Assembly: GCF_020524625.1 (NCBI RefSeq)
Contig: NZ_JAIVLL010000002.1
Span: forward strand, 248,001 to 312,000
DNA: 64,000 nt
DNA from: Brevundimonas poindexterae
Lineage (GTDB): Bacteria; Pseudomonadota; Alphaproteobacteria; Caulobacterales; Caulobacteraceae
Direction: 5' to 3'
Positions within the stretch are counted from its first letter, which is position 1, and every line of letters starts with the position of its first letter. This document shows, piece by piece, positions 17,571 to 29,043 of the stretch. Below the pieces are notes generated by a model. The model saw only the letters and a list, made by a program, of their open reading frames with translations. It did no database searches and was not told the DNA's origin. The position numbers and the translations under genes were made by a program.

Positions 17571-19059
17571 CGCCCTGGGCCAGCGGCAGGGCGGTCGAGA
17601 AATTCACCGTCTGGGTCTGGCGCCGCATATAGGCCTTCCACGCATCCGAGCCGCTCTCGCGACCGCCGCCGGTGTCCTTCTCTCCGCCAAACGCCCCGCC
17701 GATCTCGGCGCCCGACGGGCCAATGTTCACATTGGCGATCCCGCAGTCCGAGCCCCAGGCCGACAGGAAGGTCTCGGCCTGACGGACACTGTCGGTGAAG
17801 ATGCAGCTGGACAGGCCCTGCGGCACCGCATTCTGCATCGCGATGGCCTGATCCAGCTCCCGCCAGGTCATGACATAGAGGATCGGCGCGAAGGTCTCGT
17901 GCCGAACGATGGCGCTCTGCTCCGGCATCCGCACGATGGCGGGCCGCACATAGGCGCCGTCCCGCTCCAGCCGCTGACCGCCGGTGACGACCTCGCCGCC
18001 CTCGGCCACCGCCTGGTCCAGCGCCGCCGCCATCGCATCGGCCGAGGCCTCGTCGATCAGCGGGCCGATCAGGGTGCCGTCGTCGCGCGGATCACCGACC
18101 GGCAGGGTCTCATAGGCCGCCTTCAGCCGCGCGATCAGCCCCTCGGCCAGATCTTCATGGACCAGCAGGCGCCGCAGGCTGGTGCACCGCTGGCCACAGG
18201 TGCCGACGGCGGAAAAGGCGATGGCCCGCACCGCCAGATCCAGATCGGCGCCCGGCGCCACGATCATGGCGTTGTTGCCGCCCAGCTCCAGCAGCGACCG
18301 CCCCAAGCGCCCGGCCACATCGACCGCCACGGCCTTGCCCATCCGGGTCGAGCCAGTGGCCGACACCAGCGGAATACGTGGGTCGCGGGCCAGCGCCTGT
18401 CCAACCTCCGCCCCGCCGACCAACACTTGGTTCAGCCCGTCGGGCGCATCCGCGCCAAAGCGGGCCACCGCGCGCTCGAACACCGCCTGCACCGCCAGCG
18501 CCACCAGCGAGGTCTTGTCCGAGGGCTTCCAGATCACCGGATCGCCGCACACCAGCGCGAGCGCCGCATTCCATGCCCAGACCGCCACCGGAAAGTTGAA
18601 GGCCGTGATCACCGCGACCGGCCCCAGCGGCTGCCAGGTCTCGCGCATGTGGTGGCCGGGGCGTTCGCTCGGCAGGGTCAGGCCGTACAGCTGGCGCGAC
18701 AGGCCGACGGCAAAGTCGCAGACGTCGATCATCTCCTGAACCTCGCCCAGACCCTCCGAAGTGATCTTGCCCGCTTCCAGGGTCACCAGCCGGGCCAGAT
18801 CGTCCTTCGCGACGCGCAACTCCTCACCCAGCAGCCGCACCAGCTCGCCCCGGCGCGGCGCTGGCACCCGCCGCCACGCGTCAAAGGCCGAGGCCGCGCG
18901 CGCGATCGCCGCCTCGACCTCGCCGGTCGTCGCCCCGGCCAGTCGGCCCGCCGACGTGCCGTCGATCGGCGAGCGCGTGGCCATGCCCCCGTCCTGCCAG
19001 ACCGGGCTCACGCCCAGCCGCTTCAGGGTGTCGCCAAGGTCGTGTGCCGCCGTCGTCAT
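17554..19059 (-). CDS. ALDH7-type aldehyde dehydrogenase (L-piperidine-6-carboxylate / alpha-aminoadipic semialdehyde dehydrogenase)
   Basis: A 501-residue NAD-dependent aldehyde dehydrogenase. Catalytic residues are present: Asn155 in AFNFPV, Glu258 in LELGGNNAM and Cys292 in GQRCTS. The C-terminal LPLAQGVRFDV and GTCGQRCTSLRR point to the ALDH7 (antiquitin, AmaB/Pcd) subfamily. That group oxidises alpha-aminoadipic semialdehyde to alpha-aminoadipate in lysine catabolism. Lysine aminotransferase or LAT partners are not in this window, so the pathway role is inferred from the subfamily alone. It is monocistronic, with a 130-bp upstream gap shared divergently with the next gene. Confidence 0.9.
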   Translation of the reverse strand: MTTAAHDLGDTLKRLGVSPVWQDGGMATRSPIDGTSAGRLAGATTGEVEAAIARAASAFDAWRRVPAPRRGELVRLLGEELRVAKDDLARLVTLEAGKITSEGLGEVQEMIDVCDFAVGLSRQLYGLTLPSERPGHHMRETWQPLGPVAVITAFNFPVAVWAWNAALALVCGDPVIWKPSDKTSLVALAVQAVFERAVARFGADAPDGLNQVLVGGAEVGQALARDPRIPLVSATGSTRMGKAVAVDVAGRLGRSLLELGGNNAMIVAPGADLDLAVRAIAFSAVGTCGQRCTSLRRLLVHEDLAEGLIARLKAAYETLPVGDPRDDGTLIGPLIDEASADAMAAALDQAVAEGGEVVTGGQRLERDGAYVRPAIVRMPEQSAIVRHETFAPILYVMTWRELDQAIAMQNAVPQGLSSCIFTDSVRQAETFLSAWGSDCGIANVNIGPSGAEIGGAFGGEKDTGGGRESGSDAWKAYMRRQTQTVNFSTALPLAQGVRFDV

Positions 19060-19188
19060 GCTGAACCTCTCATCGCAGTGGCGGACCGCTTAGCCCGTTT
19101 TCCCGTCATCTTCACCCTTGCTTCACCGCGTTTCCCAACCCGTCGCTAACAGGCGCTACCTACAGTGGAGCCACCGAAGGAGGGTTCA

Positions 19189-19815
19189 ATGGCGCGTGCA
19201 CAGTTCCAGAAGGGACAAAGGGTCTGGGTCGAATGCGTGGGCGTCTGGGCCCGCATCGAACAGGTTCAGCCCGTCTGGGCCAAGGGCTTCGATGAGCCGG
19301 TGCGCGTCACCTATGACGTCGGCCTCGGTCGCGAATTCATGGCCCAGGAACTGGCCCCGGCCGTCTCTGACCCTGCGGCCAGTGATACCGCCTCCAGCTG
19401 GCGGATGCTGCGCGCCCGCAACAAGTGGCAGACGGCCGAGGACTGCCCCCACCACCCCTTCCCCGGCACCTATCCCGTCGTGGTCACCGATCCTCAGGAC
19501 TGGGGCGGCTGGCGCGTGCCGGGCGCCGAATATGACCGCGATCCCGAACGGATCGAATATCAGGCCCGTCTGATTGCCACCGCGCCGCGCCTGTTCGCCC
19601 TTGCCATGGCCATGATCGAGTCCGTCTCCGACCTGCCCGAGGATGCCCCGCCCGAAATGCGACGGCTGGCGGAACGGGCGCGCGACCTGACCCGCGAGGT
19701 GACCGAAGTTCCGGGTAGCGCGCCCACCACCGAACAGGTCACCACGCCCATTTCCGGTCGGGCTCGCCCCCTGCCGGACGCCCCAACCGAGTCCCGCGCG
19801 CCACACGCGGCCTGA
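19189..19815 (+). CDS. Conserved hypothetical protein with RNA/SH3-like N-terminus
   Basis: A 208-residue protein of unknown function. The ATG at 19189 follows GAAGGAGG. It has no signal peptide or membrane segment, so it is cytoplasmic. The first 60 residues (KGQRVWVECVGVWARIEQVQPVW..VTYDVGLGREFMAQEL) look like a small beta-barrel of the kind found in DNA- or translation-associated proteins. The middle contains a Trp-rich block (QDWGGWRVPGAEYDRDP), and the C-terminus is Pro-rich. The adjacent divergent gene and downstream kinase give no functional clue. Codon use is native. Confidence 0.75.
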   Translation: MARAQFQKGQRVWVECVGVWARIEQVQPVWAKGFDEPVRVTYDVGLGREFMAQELAPAVSDPAASDTASSWRMLRARNKWQTAEDCPHHPFPGTYPVVVTDPQDWGGWRVPGAEYDRDPERIEYQARLIATAPRLFALAMAMIESVSDLPEDAPPEMRRLAERARDLTREVTEVPGSAPTTEQVTTPISGRARPLPDAPTESRAPHAA

Positions 19816-19899
19816 CACCGGTATTCCGAGCCTCGACACCGGAACGCGACGCAGCTTAGATTCCGCTCTCGACGACAGTTCGGGCCGGGAGAAGACGCT

Positions 19900-22311
<2,412 letters not shown>

Positions 22312-22314
22312 GCC

Positions 22315-22833
22315 CTAGTCCTCCGGAGGACGGTCGTCGCGGTCGCTCCGCCGCCCGTCCCGGCCTCCCCGGCCGCGCGGCCCGTGACGCGACAGCAGGG
22401 GCGCCACCGCCGCCCGTTCCTCGACCGTCAGCGTGTCCAGCAGGGCCGTGGTGTCGTCCTCGATCCGGGAGCGCCCGCGCATTTCCGCCTCGCGCGAGCT
22501 GGCCAGCAGGGCGCGCACCGCAGCTCCGTCATAGGGGGTTTCCAGCGCGCGGCTCAGCGCTGCCTTGCGGGCCGTGCGCGCCTCCTCGAAGTCGGGCCGG
22601 GCCGCGAGCGCCGACTCGCGCAGCGTCGTCTTCACCCGGTCGCGCGTCTCGGGCGAGAGCGCGCCAATGGCCGTCCATGTGCTGCCCCCGCCGCCCCGGC
22701 CGGGCCGGCGCTGCTCCTCGACCCGGCTCTCGATCCGGTTCAGCGACACCGCCATGGTGGCGACCGCCGCCAGGGCAAAGACATTGATCACGGCCAGGAC
22801 AATCAGGCCGATCTTCATAGCGCGGGCGGTCAT
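22315..22833 (-). CDS. Periplasmic heavy-metal sensor/resistance (Spy/CnrX-like) protein
   Basis: A 172-residue membrane-anchored protein. One N-terminal helix (about residues 7-28) leads to a helical periplasmic domain with LSPETRDRVKTTLRE and LLDTLTVEERAAV, motifs seen in Metal_resist/Spy-type proteins that pair with ECF sigma systems such as CnrYX. The C-terminus is a Gly/Arg/Asp-rich tail (HGPRGRGGRDGRRSDRDD), which could bind metal or be disordered. Its start overlaps the stop of the upstream gene as ATGA. It ends the EF-hand/sigma/putative anti-sigma/sensor operon, 4 bp from the convergent kinase gene. Confidence 0.75.
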   Translation of the reverse strand: MTARAMKIGLIVLAVINVFALAAVATMAVSLNRIESRVEEQRRPGRGGGGSTWTAIGALSPETRDRVKTTLRESALAARPDFEEARTARKAALSRALETPYDGAAVRALLASSREAEMRGRSRIEDDTTALLDTLTVEERAAVAPLLSRHGPRGRGGRDGRRSDRDDRPPED

Positions 22834-23267
22834 CCCAGCACCTCCGTGTCATCCAGACCGTTCAGGGTCGCCTGATACAGCACCGCATCCGCCTGCACAT
22901 CGGCGGTCAAATGGTCCGTCAGGGTGACGCCGAACACCACACCGGCACAGGCGGCCGCCATCAGGCCCGCACCCGACGCCAGCCGGAACCGGTCCATCCG
23001 CCAGACCGGCAGGCGGAAGCGCGGGCTGCCGCGCACGGGGGCCCGCGCGGCCTCCGCCGCCTTCAGCGCCCGGGCAAAGGCCGCCGCGTCCGGCAGGGGG
23101 GCCACATGGCCGGCCAGGGCCAGATCCAGCGCCCGCGCCCCGTCCAGCACCGCCTGCCCCTCGGGTGTGCGGGCATGCTCCAGGGCGGCCTCGCGCTCGG
23201 CCTCGGGCCAGCGGGCGGGATCGACGCCATAGGCGTCCACAATGCTGTGAAAGCGTTCGGCCTTCAT
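22830..23267 (-). CDS. Putative anti-sigma factor-like membrane protein
   Basis: A 145-residue protein with a soluble N-terminal half rich in helices (MKAERFHSIVDAYGVDPARWP, residues 1-60). A single transmembrane segment (about 98-120) leads to a short C-terminal domain. It sits between an ECF sigma gene and a CnrX-like sensor, with ATGA overlaps on both sides. That position is the one anti-sigma factors take in such operons. It lacks a recognisable zinc-binding ASD motif, so the anti-sigma role rests on context. The role is inferred. Confidence 0.6.
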   Translation of the reverse strand: MKAERFHSIVDAYGVDPARWPEAEREAALEHARTPEGQAVLDGARALDLALAGHVAPLPDAAAFARALKAAEAARAPVRGSPRFRLPVWRMDRFRLASGAGLMAAACAGVVFGVTLTDHLTADVQADAVLYQATLNGLDDTEVLG

Positions 23268-23833
23268 CGTCTCTCTCCTTCAGCCGCCGGACCCAGGTCG
23301 GCCAGCGCCGCTCTCAGCGCCCGCCGCCCGCGCGACAGCAAACTCTCCAGCGCCTCGACGCTGACCCCCATCAACCCGGCGGCCTCGATATTGCCGAGCT
23401 CCTGATAGTGACACAGCACGATCGCCTCGCGCTGGCGCTCGGGCAGGGCCATCAGCGCCGCCTCGACACGCCGGCCCACATCCTGCGCCATCAGCCCGCG
23501 ATCGGGCCCGGGGCTGTCGTCCACCTGCTCGGGCACGGCGTCCGTGGCAATCTCGCGCCGCCGCCGCAGCCGGTCGTAGCAGAGGTTCAGCGCCACCCGG
23601 TGCAGCCAGGTGTCGAACTTCGCCTTGCCCGGCGTCCAGCGCGGCGCCTGTTTCCAGGCCCTCAGCAGGGTCTCCTGCGCCACGTCCTCGGCCTCGACCG
23701 GGTCGCCCAGCAGGCGACCGGCCAGCGCCATCATGCGCGGCAGCTTGGCGGAGACCAGGGCCTGGATGGCATCCGGGTCGCCCCGGGCCACCCGGGCCAC
23801 CAGTTCCTGATCGGGGTCGGCGATCGCGGCCAA
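23264..23833 (-). CDS. RNA polymerase ECF sigma factor
   Basis: A 189-residue sigma-70-family factor with region 2 and region 4 only. Region 2 includes AEDVAQETLLRAWKQAPRW and FDTWLHRVALNLCYDRLRRRR. Region 4 is the LPERQREAIVLCHYQELGNIEAAGLMGVSVEALESLLSRGRRAL helix-turn-helix. The start is a TTG at 23833 after AGGAC. Its stop overlaps the start of the putative anti-sigma gene. The response to metal or calcium is suggested by the flanking EF-hand and metal-sensor genes, but no ECF-type promoter motif was identified upstream. Confidence 0.92.
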   Translation of the reverse strand: MAAIADPDQELVARVARGDPDAIQALVSAKLPRMMALAGRLLGDPVEAEDVAQETLLRAWKQAPRWTPGKAKFDTWLHRVALNLCYDRLRRRREIATDAVPEQVDDSPGPDRGLMAQDVGRRVEAALMALPERQREAIVLCHYQELGNIEAAGLMGVSVEALESLLSRGRRALRAALADLGPAAEGERR

Positions 23834-23899
23834 TCGGTCGTCCTGTCTCGCAAAAGACTGAGGGCCGTCGATCGCGGATCGCCTCGCCCGTCATCCACC

Positions 23900-24547
23900 C
23901 TACTCCGATGCGGTCGCCGCTTGCGAGCGCCGTTGCTGACGGCGTTCCTGACGCTGCTCGCGCATCGCCTGGCGGGCGCCCTGACGTTCCTCGGCGGTGA
24001 CATAGCCGTCGCCGTTCGCGTCCATGCGGGCAAAGCCTTCGGCCATGCGCGCCTCGGCCTCGGCGATCACCACCGGACCACGCTCGCCCCGCATGCCGTC
24101 GCCGCCCATACGGGGACCGCGATGACCGCCCCGCATGGCCCGGCGCGGGCCGCGATCGCCGCGTTCGGCCCGGCGTTCCTCGCGTCGGTCGGCCCGCGAT
24201 TCACGGGCCGCGTCGAACTCGCTGCGCGAGACGGCGCCGTCGCCGTTGGCGTCCATTCGGGCAAAGTGCTGATCGGCGCGCTCATCCTTGCGGACCTCGC
24301 GGACGGCCTGCATTTCCTCGCGGGTGACCGTGCCATCGCCATTGGCGTCGGCGGCGCGCAGGCGGTCGAGGCGACCGGCCGTGAACTCGGCGCGGCTGAT
24401 GCGACCATCGCCGTCGGCGTCGGCACGGGCCATGCCGCGATCCTGGCGGACCGGGTCCTGGGCGGGCGCCTGCTGGGCCACGACAATACCGGCCGAGGCG
24501 GCCAGTGCGACGGCGGCGACGCCGCCGATCCAGATGGAAGTCTTCAT
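23900..24547 (-). CDS. Secreted EF-hand calcium-binding protein
   Basis: A 215-residue exported protein with a signal peptide (to about residue 25). Four canonical EF-hand loops carry the Asp-x-Asp/Asn-x-Asp-Gly pattern: DADGDGRISRAEF, DANGDGTVTREEM, DANGDGAVSRSEF and DANGDGYVTAEER. The first three lie at about residues 43-110. The fourth is near 176, after an Arg/Gly-rich linker. The protein is probably a periplasmic calcium sensor or buffer. It is the first gene of the operon, 66 bp before the sigma factor, with an AAGGAGC-like site ahead of its ATG. The link between calcium and the sigma is unknown. Confidence 0.88.
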   Translation of the reverse strand: MKTSIWIGGVAAVALAASAGIVVAQQAPAQDPVRQDRGMARADADGDGRISRAEFTAGRLDRLRAADANGDGTVTREEMQAVREVRKDERADQHFARMDANGDGAVSRSEFDAARESRADRREERRAERGDRGPRRAMRGGHRGPRMGGDGMRGERGPVVIAEAEARMAEGFARMDANGDGYVTAEERQGARQAMREQRQERRQQRRSQAATASE

Positions 24548-24611
24548 GGGTCTTGCTCCTTGATCGTCAGATCGGACGTCCCCTTGTCCACCCGGTCTAA
24601 CGGAGCTGCCC

Positions 24612-27491
24612 TCAGGATTCCGTCGCGACCGGCGGAAGCACCGCTTGGAACCGCGCGCGGGCCTCGCTGCGAAGGGCCTCCAGATGCGCCTTCAGCCCGG
24701 CCATATCGGCCTGGCCGACCGCCCGGGCCACCCGCGCCTGAAGCCCTTCGGGCTCGTCCTCCGGTCGCGGCATCTCGTTGAAGGCACAGGCGAAGATCTG
24801 CGCCAGCCCCTGCTGGGTCTTCCACGCCGTGGCCAGCTCCGGATCGTCCGCCAGCCCCTCAAGCGTCGAGACGGTCAGCGGGCCACCGTCCGGCGCGCCG
24901 GTCAGCTGCCGGTACTGGGCGACGAACTCGGCATCGATCAACCCTCCCGCGACCCGCTTCAGATCCCAGAAGCCGCCGGGGGGCCGGTCGCGCATCATCC
25001 GGTCGCGCATGGTCCGCACGTCGCGGGCCAGGGTCTCCGCCGTCCGGCCGTGGGCGCGGATCACCGCCTCGATGGCCGCCCCCACCCGCTCGCCAAAGGC
25101 CGGATCGCTGGCCCAGACCACACGCGCCCGCGTGAGCACCATGAACTCCCAGGTGTCGGCCTCGTCCCCGTAATAGGTGTCCAGCCGCGCCAGCTTGACC
25201 GACAGCGGCCCCTTGGCGCCCCAGGGCCTCAGCCGCATGTCGACCTCATAGAGGCCACCCTGGCTGGTGTGGGCCGACAGGGCCGCGATCAGCCGCTGGG
25301 TGAAGCGCCCGTACCAGGTTTCGGGTGGCAGGCCGCGCCCCTCGGACAGGGCCTCGGCCGGCGCCTCGTGCACCGTCATCAGGTCGAGGTCGGAGGCGGC
25401 CGTCATCTCGCGCGAGCCGGCCTTGCCCAGCGCCACCACGGCCACCGCCCCGTCGATCCGGCCCGACTGGCGCGTCACCTCGTCCAGCGCCGCCTGCGCC
25501 AGCGCCTGGATCGAGGCATCGGCCAGCACCGTATAGGCCCGCCCCGCCGCCTCGACATCCGCCCGCCCGGTCAGGGTCTGCAGGCCGATGCGGAACCGCT
25601 GGTCGCGGTGCAGGCGCCGCACCGCATCCATGGCCGCCTCGAAATCCCCGGCCGCCGCGGCCTCGGCCCGCATCTGGTCGGCGACCCCCGTGTCGGCGTC
25701 CAGCGGGGTCTGGAAGCGCGCGTCCAGCATACTGTCCAGCGCCGCCGGATCGCGGCCCAGCGCCCGCGCCAGCCGGGGGGCCCAGGCCATCACCCGCACC
25801 ACCAGTTCAAACAGCGCCGGCTGGTTCAGGAACAGCGCCTGGATCTGCACCCCGGCCGACAGGCCCGAGAAGAAGACGGCGAACCGGCGAAAGGCCTGAT
25901 CGGGCGCGCCGGTCGCTGCCAGGGCCTCCAGCAGGCGCGGGGCCAGCCGGGTGAACAACTCGCGCCCGCGCGCGCTGCGGGTGGCGGGGATGCGTCCGTG
26001 GTGCCAGCTGCGTATGGTATCAGAGACCGGAGCGGGCTCCTCAAAGCCCATCCGCTCCAGCGTCGCCAGGGTCTCGGGGTCGTTCTCGACGCCCGTGAAG
26101 ACCAGACTGCCATAGTCCGACGACAGCGCTTCCTCGCCCTCAAACAGCTCGCCATACAGGATGTTGACCCGGGTCAGCAGGGCCTCGACCCCGGCATCGA
26201 AGGCGGCCAGATCGGCCTCGCCCGCCAGCGCCGCGACCGCCCGGCGGCGGTCATCCTCGACCGGCAGGGCATGGGTCTGCTCGTCGGCCAGCATCTGCAC
26301 CCGGTGCTCCAGCCCGCGCAGGCGCACATAGGCCTCGTCCAGCGCCGCCCGGGTCGCTTCCGGCACATGCCCGGCCCGGGTCAGGGCCGCCAGCGCCGCC
26401 CGGGTGGCGGGCAGCCGCAGGGCCGGATCGCGTCCGCCCAGGATCAGCTGCTGGGTCTGGGCATAGAATTCGATCTCGCGGATGCCGCCCCGGCCCAGTT
26501 TCAGATTGGCGCCGGCGGCCTCCAGCCCCTCGCCCGTCTTGTGAACATGGATCTGCCGCTTGATCGACTGCACATCGAGGATCGCCTGATAGTCGAGGCT
26601 GCGGCGCCAGACGAACGGCACCAGCGCCTGCAGGAAATCACGGCCCGCCGCGCGGTCGCCCAGTACCACCCGCGCCTTGATGAAGGCTGCGCGCTCCCAG
26701 TTCTGGCCGACGCCCTCATAGTAATCCAGCGCCATGGGCACGGCCACGACCGGCGGGGTCGAGGACGGGTCGGGCCTGAGCCGCAGGTCGACGCGAAACA
26801 CATAGCCGTCGCCGGTCCGCTCGGTCAGCAGGGCGGCAAAGGCCTGGGCCGCGCGGTCCACGGTGCGCTGCATCTCCACACCCTCGGCCAGGGCGCCCGC
26901 CAGCTTGGCCGGGTCGTAGAAGAGCGAAATGTCGATATCGCTGGAATAGTTCAGCTCCAGCGCGCCATGCTTGCCCATGGCCAGACCGAACAGGCCTGGC
27001 AGCGGGTTGTCGGGATCGGCCGGCGCGACCAGCTTGCCCCGTTCGCGCAGGTCGTGGGCCACGGCCCGGAGCGCCGCCTCGGCCGTCGCATCGGCGAACC
27101 GCGACAGGGCCGCCGTCACCGCCTCCAGATCCCAGACCCCGCCCAGATCGGCCAGCGCCGTCAGCAGGTGAAGGTCGGCCTTCAACTGCCGCAGCGGGCG
27201 CTTCATCGCCTCGGCCCCGCCGTCCAGCGCCCGCGTCTGCATCAGGATGTCGGCCAGGGTGTCTTCGGGCCGGGCGGCCAGCATCCGCTCCAGCGCTTCG
27301 GGCCGTCGCCGCGCCAGCAAGGCCAGATAGGGGCTGGCGGCAAACACGGGTTCCAGCGCCGGCCAGCTGGCGTCAAGCAACGTCGCGGGCATCGTCTCGG
27401 CCAGTTGCGACTTCAGCGTCTCCAGGCCCGGCGCGGCCAGCGTCGGGCCGCAGGGCGTCATGCATTGGCCGAGGGCGTCCGGTGCCGTCAC
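24612..27491 (-). CDS. glnE: Bifunctional glutamine synthetase adenylyltransferase / adenylyl-removing enzyme
   Basis: A 959-residue enzyme that adds and removes AMP on glutamine synthetase under PII and glutamine control. The N-terminal removase domain has GLAMGKHGALELNYSSDIDISLFYD (about residues 165-195) with the catalytic Asp pair. The C-terminal transferase repeats the fold in VVALGKAGSREMTAASDLDLMTVH (about 690). The start is a GTG at 27491 that overlaps the upstream histidine kinase stop as GTGA. It closes the degP/response regulator/kinase/glnE run, an order also known from rhizobia. Length is normal for the family (about 950). Confidence 0.95.
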   Translation of the reverse strand: MTAPDALGQCMTPCGPTLAAPGLETLKSQLAETMPATLLDASWPALEPVFAASPYLALLARRRPEALERMLAARPEDTLADILMQTRALDGGAEAMKRPLRQLKADLHLLTALADLGGVWDLEAVTAALSRFADATAEAALRAVAHDLRERGKLVAPADPDNPLPGLFGLAMGKHGALELNYSSDIDISLFYDPAKLAGALAEGVEMQRTVDRAAQAFAALLTERTGDGYVFRVDLRLRPDPSSTPPVVAVPMALDYYEGVGQNWERAAFIKARVVLGDRAAGRDFLQALVPFVWRRSLDYQAILDVQSIKRQIHVHKTGEGLEAAGANLKLGRGGIREIEFYAQTQQLILGGRDPALRLPATRAALAALTRAGHVPEATRAALDEAYVRLRGLEHRVQMLADEQTHALPVEDDRRRAVAALAGEADLAAFDAGVEALLTRVNILYGELFEGEEALSSDYGSLVFTGVENDPETLATLERMGFEEPAPVSDTIRSWHHGRIPATRSARGRELFTRLAPRLLEALAATGAPDQAFRRFAVFFSGLSAGVQIQALFLNQPALFELVVRVMAWAPRLARALGRDPAALDSMLDARFQTPLDADTGVADQMRAEAAAAGDFEAAMDAVRRLHRDQRFRIGLQTLTGRADVEAAGRAYTVLADASIQALAQAALDEVTRQSGRIDGAVAVVALGKAGSREMTAASDLDLMTVHEAPAEALSEGRGLPPETWYGRFTQRLIAALSAHTSQGGLYEVDMRLRPWGAKGPLSVKLARLDTYYGDEADTWEFMVLTRARVVWASDPAFGERVGAAIEAVIRAHGRTAETLARDVRTMRDRMMRDRPPGGFWDLKRVAGGLIDAEFVAQYRQLTGAPDGGPLTVSTLEGLADDPELATAWKTQQGLAQIFACAFNEMPRPEDEPEGLQARVARAVGQADMAGLKAHLEALRSEARARFQAVLPPVATES

Positions 27492-28900
27492 GGCGCCGCG
27501 GCCAGAACCAGCGCCACCCTCAGGCCGGGGCCGGAGCCATTGAACACGCCCGGGCCTTCATCCAGCTGGATGCGCCCGCCGTGCGCTTCCATGACCGCCC
27601 CGACCAGCGCCAGCCCCAGTCCCGATCCCGGCTCGGTCCGGCTGTTGTCCAGACGCACGAAGCGCTCGATCACCCGGCCCCGGTCCGCCTCGGGCACGCC
27701 CGGCCCGGTGTCGGTCACGGAAAACTCGATCTCGCCCGACGACCGCCGGCGCGCCCGCAGTTTCACCGCCCCGCCCTCGGGCGTGTATTTGATGGCATTG
27801 TCGATGATGTTGGCCAGCGCCTGGGTCAGGAAGGGCCGGTTGCCGACGATGTTCAGCCCGCGCTCGATCTCGGCCGAGAACTCCAGCCCCTTGTCCTCAC
27901 CCGCCGGCTCGTACAGCTCGGCCAGGTCGGCGGCCAGGTCGGCCGCATCGAACAGCTTGGCGTCGGGGATGTTGCCCGATCCGGCCGCGGCCTGCAGGCG
28001 GGCGATGGCCAGCACGGTGTTGAACGTCTTGAGCAGGTCGTCGGCCTCGGACAGGGCCAGCTCCAGCGCCTCGGTGCCGCTGACCTTGCCGGCCTCGGCG
28101 TCGATCAGCGCCACTTCCAGCTTGGCCCGCATGCGGGTCAGCGGCGAGCGCAGGTCGTGGGCGATGGCGTCACCCGCATGCCGGATCGAGGCCATGGAGG
28201 CTTCCAGCCGGTCCAGCATGCCGTTCATCCCTTGGCCCAGTTCGTCCAGTTCGTCGCCCGATCCGCGCACCGGCACCCGCGCCTTCAGATCGCCGCCCTG
28301 CACCGCCAGCACGACCCGGTTCAGCCGGCCCATGGCCCGCTCCAGATTGCGGCTGACCAGCAGCCCGCCGATCAGGCCCAGCATCACGACGATGCCCATC
28401 GCCCCCCACAGGGCCTGGGTCAGCCGCCCCAGATAGGCTTCGGTATCGCCCAGCGACTGGCCGACGAACAGCTGCTCGCCGCCGCGCAGGGTCATCTGCA
28501 CACCGCGTGACTGCGGCCGCACCACCCGCCCGTCGGGCAAAGTGTCGGTCATGGGAAAGGTGTGCCAGACAGTGCCGCCCTCATAGTCCTGGATGGGCGA
28601 GACATTGAGGCTGCCGGTCACCCGGTTCCCCTCGGCGTCGATCAGCAGATACAGGAAGTTGTCGCGGCTCAGCGTCCGGTCGATGACCGCCATGTTCAGG
28701 GCGTCAAAGCCCCGCGCATCATAGATGCCGGTCAGGGTGGTGACCTCGGCGCGCACCGCCTCCTCGGCCCTCAGTCGCGCCTCATTGGCCGAGGCGACAT
28801 AGACCCACGCCAGCACCGCCGCCGCCGCCGTCGCGAACAGGGCCAGAAACAGCAGCGTCAACCGGAAGGGCGTCCGCCGGAAGAGGGAGGGGAGACGCAT
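27488..28900 (-). CDS. Two-component sensor histidine kinase
   Basis: A 470-residue transmembrane kinase. Helix 1 (about 13-33), a periplasmic domain of about 130 residues and helix 2 (about 163-187) are followed by a HAMP domain. HisKA has an AIAHDLRSPLTRMR box (His near residue 248). HATPase_c has the N (NIIDNAIKYTPEGG), G1 (VTDTGPGVPE) and G2 (GSGLGLALV) boxes. It pairs with the OmpR-family regulator 144 bp upstream and overlaps glnE downstream. The gap to the regulator is filled by a palindromic repeat. Signal and targets are not evident. Confidence 0.92.
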   Translation of the reverse strand: MRLPSLFRRTPFRLTLLFLALFATAAAAVLAWVYVASANEARLRAEEAVRAEVTTLTGIYDARGFDALNMAVIDRTLSRDNFLYLLIDAEGNRVTGSLNVSPIQDYEGGTVWHTFPMTDTLPDGRVVRPQSRGVQMTLRGGEQLFVGQSLGDTEAYLGRLTQALWGAMGIVVMLGLIGGLLVSRNLERAMGRLNRVVLAVQGGDLKARVPVRGSGDELDELGQGMNGMLDRLEASMASIRHAGDAIAHDLRSPLTRMRAKLEVALIDAEAGKVSGTEALELALSEADDLLKTFNTVLAIARLQAAAGSGNIPDAKLFDAADLAADLAELYEPAGEDKGLEFSAEIERGLNIVGNRPFLTQALANIIDNAIKYTPEGGAVKLRARRRSSGEIEFSVTDTGPGVPEADRGRVIERFVRLDNSRTEPGSGLGLALVGAVMEAHGGRIQLDEGPGVFNGSGPGLRVALVLAAAP

Positions 28901-28905
28901 CCTAG

Positions 28906-29038
28906 GCTCCTCCCCCGTTCTTCACGGGGGAGGGGGACCACGAAGTGGTGGAGGGGGCGGCCATGGCGTCGGCGTCTGGGGTCACCCCCTCCACCGCCGT
29001 GCCGGCGGTCCCCCTCCCCCGCCTTGCGGGGGAGGAGC
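28906..29038. repeat. REPIN/MITE-like palindromic element, copy A
   Basis: A 133-bp element lies exactly between the response regulator and histidine kinase genes. The termini are inverted: GCTCCTCCCCCG (28906-28917) and CGGGGGAGGAGC (29027-29038). Each end also forms a local hairpin: CCCCCG..CGGGGG on the left and CCCCCG..CGGGGG on the right. Inner GACCACGAAGTGGTGGAGGGGG and its mirror CCCCCTCCACCGCCGTGCCGG make second hairpins. A related element lies at about 59.1 kb. No transposase is encoded within it. Confidence 0.85.
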
Positions 29039-29043
29039 TCACG

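Noticed and set aside
24645-28436. 1263-residue plus-strand frame across glnE and the kinase
   Set aside because: Antisense to two clear genes and of low-complexity Arg/Gly/Pro composition, with no domain match.
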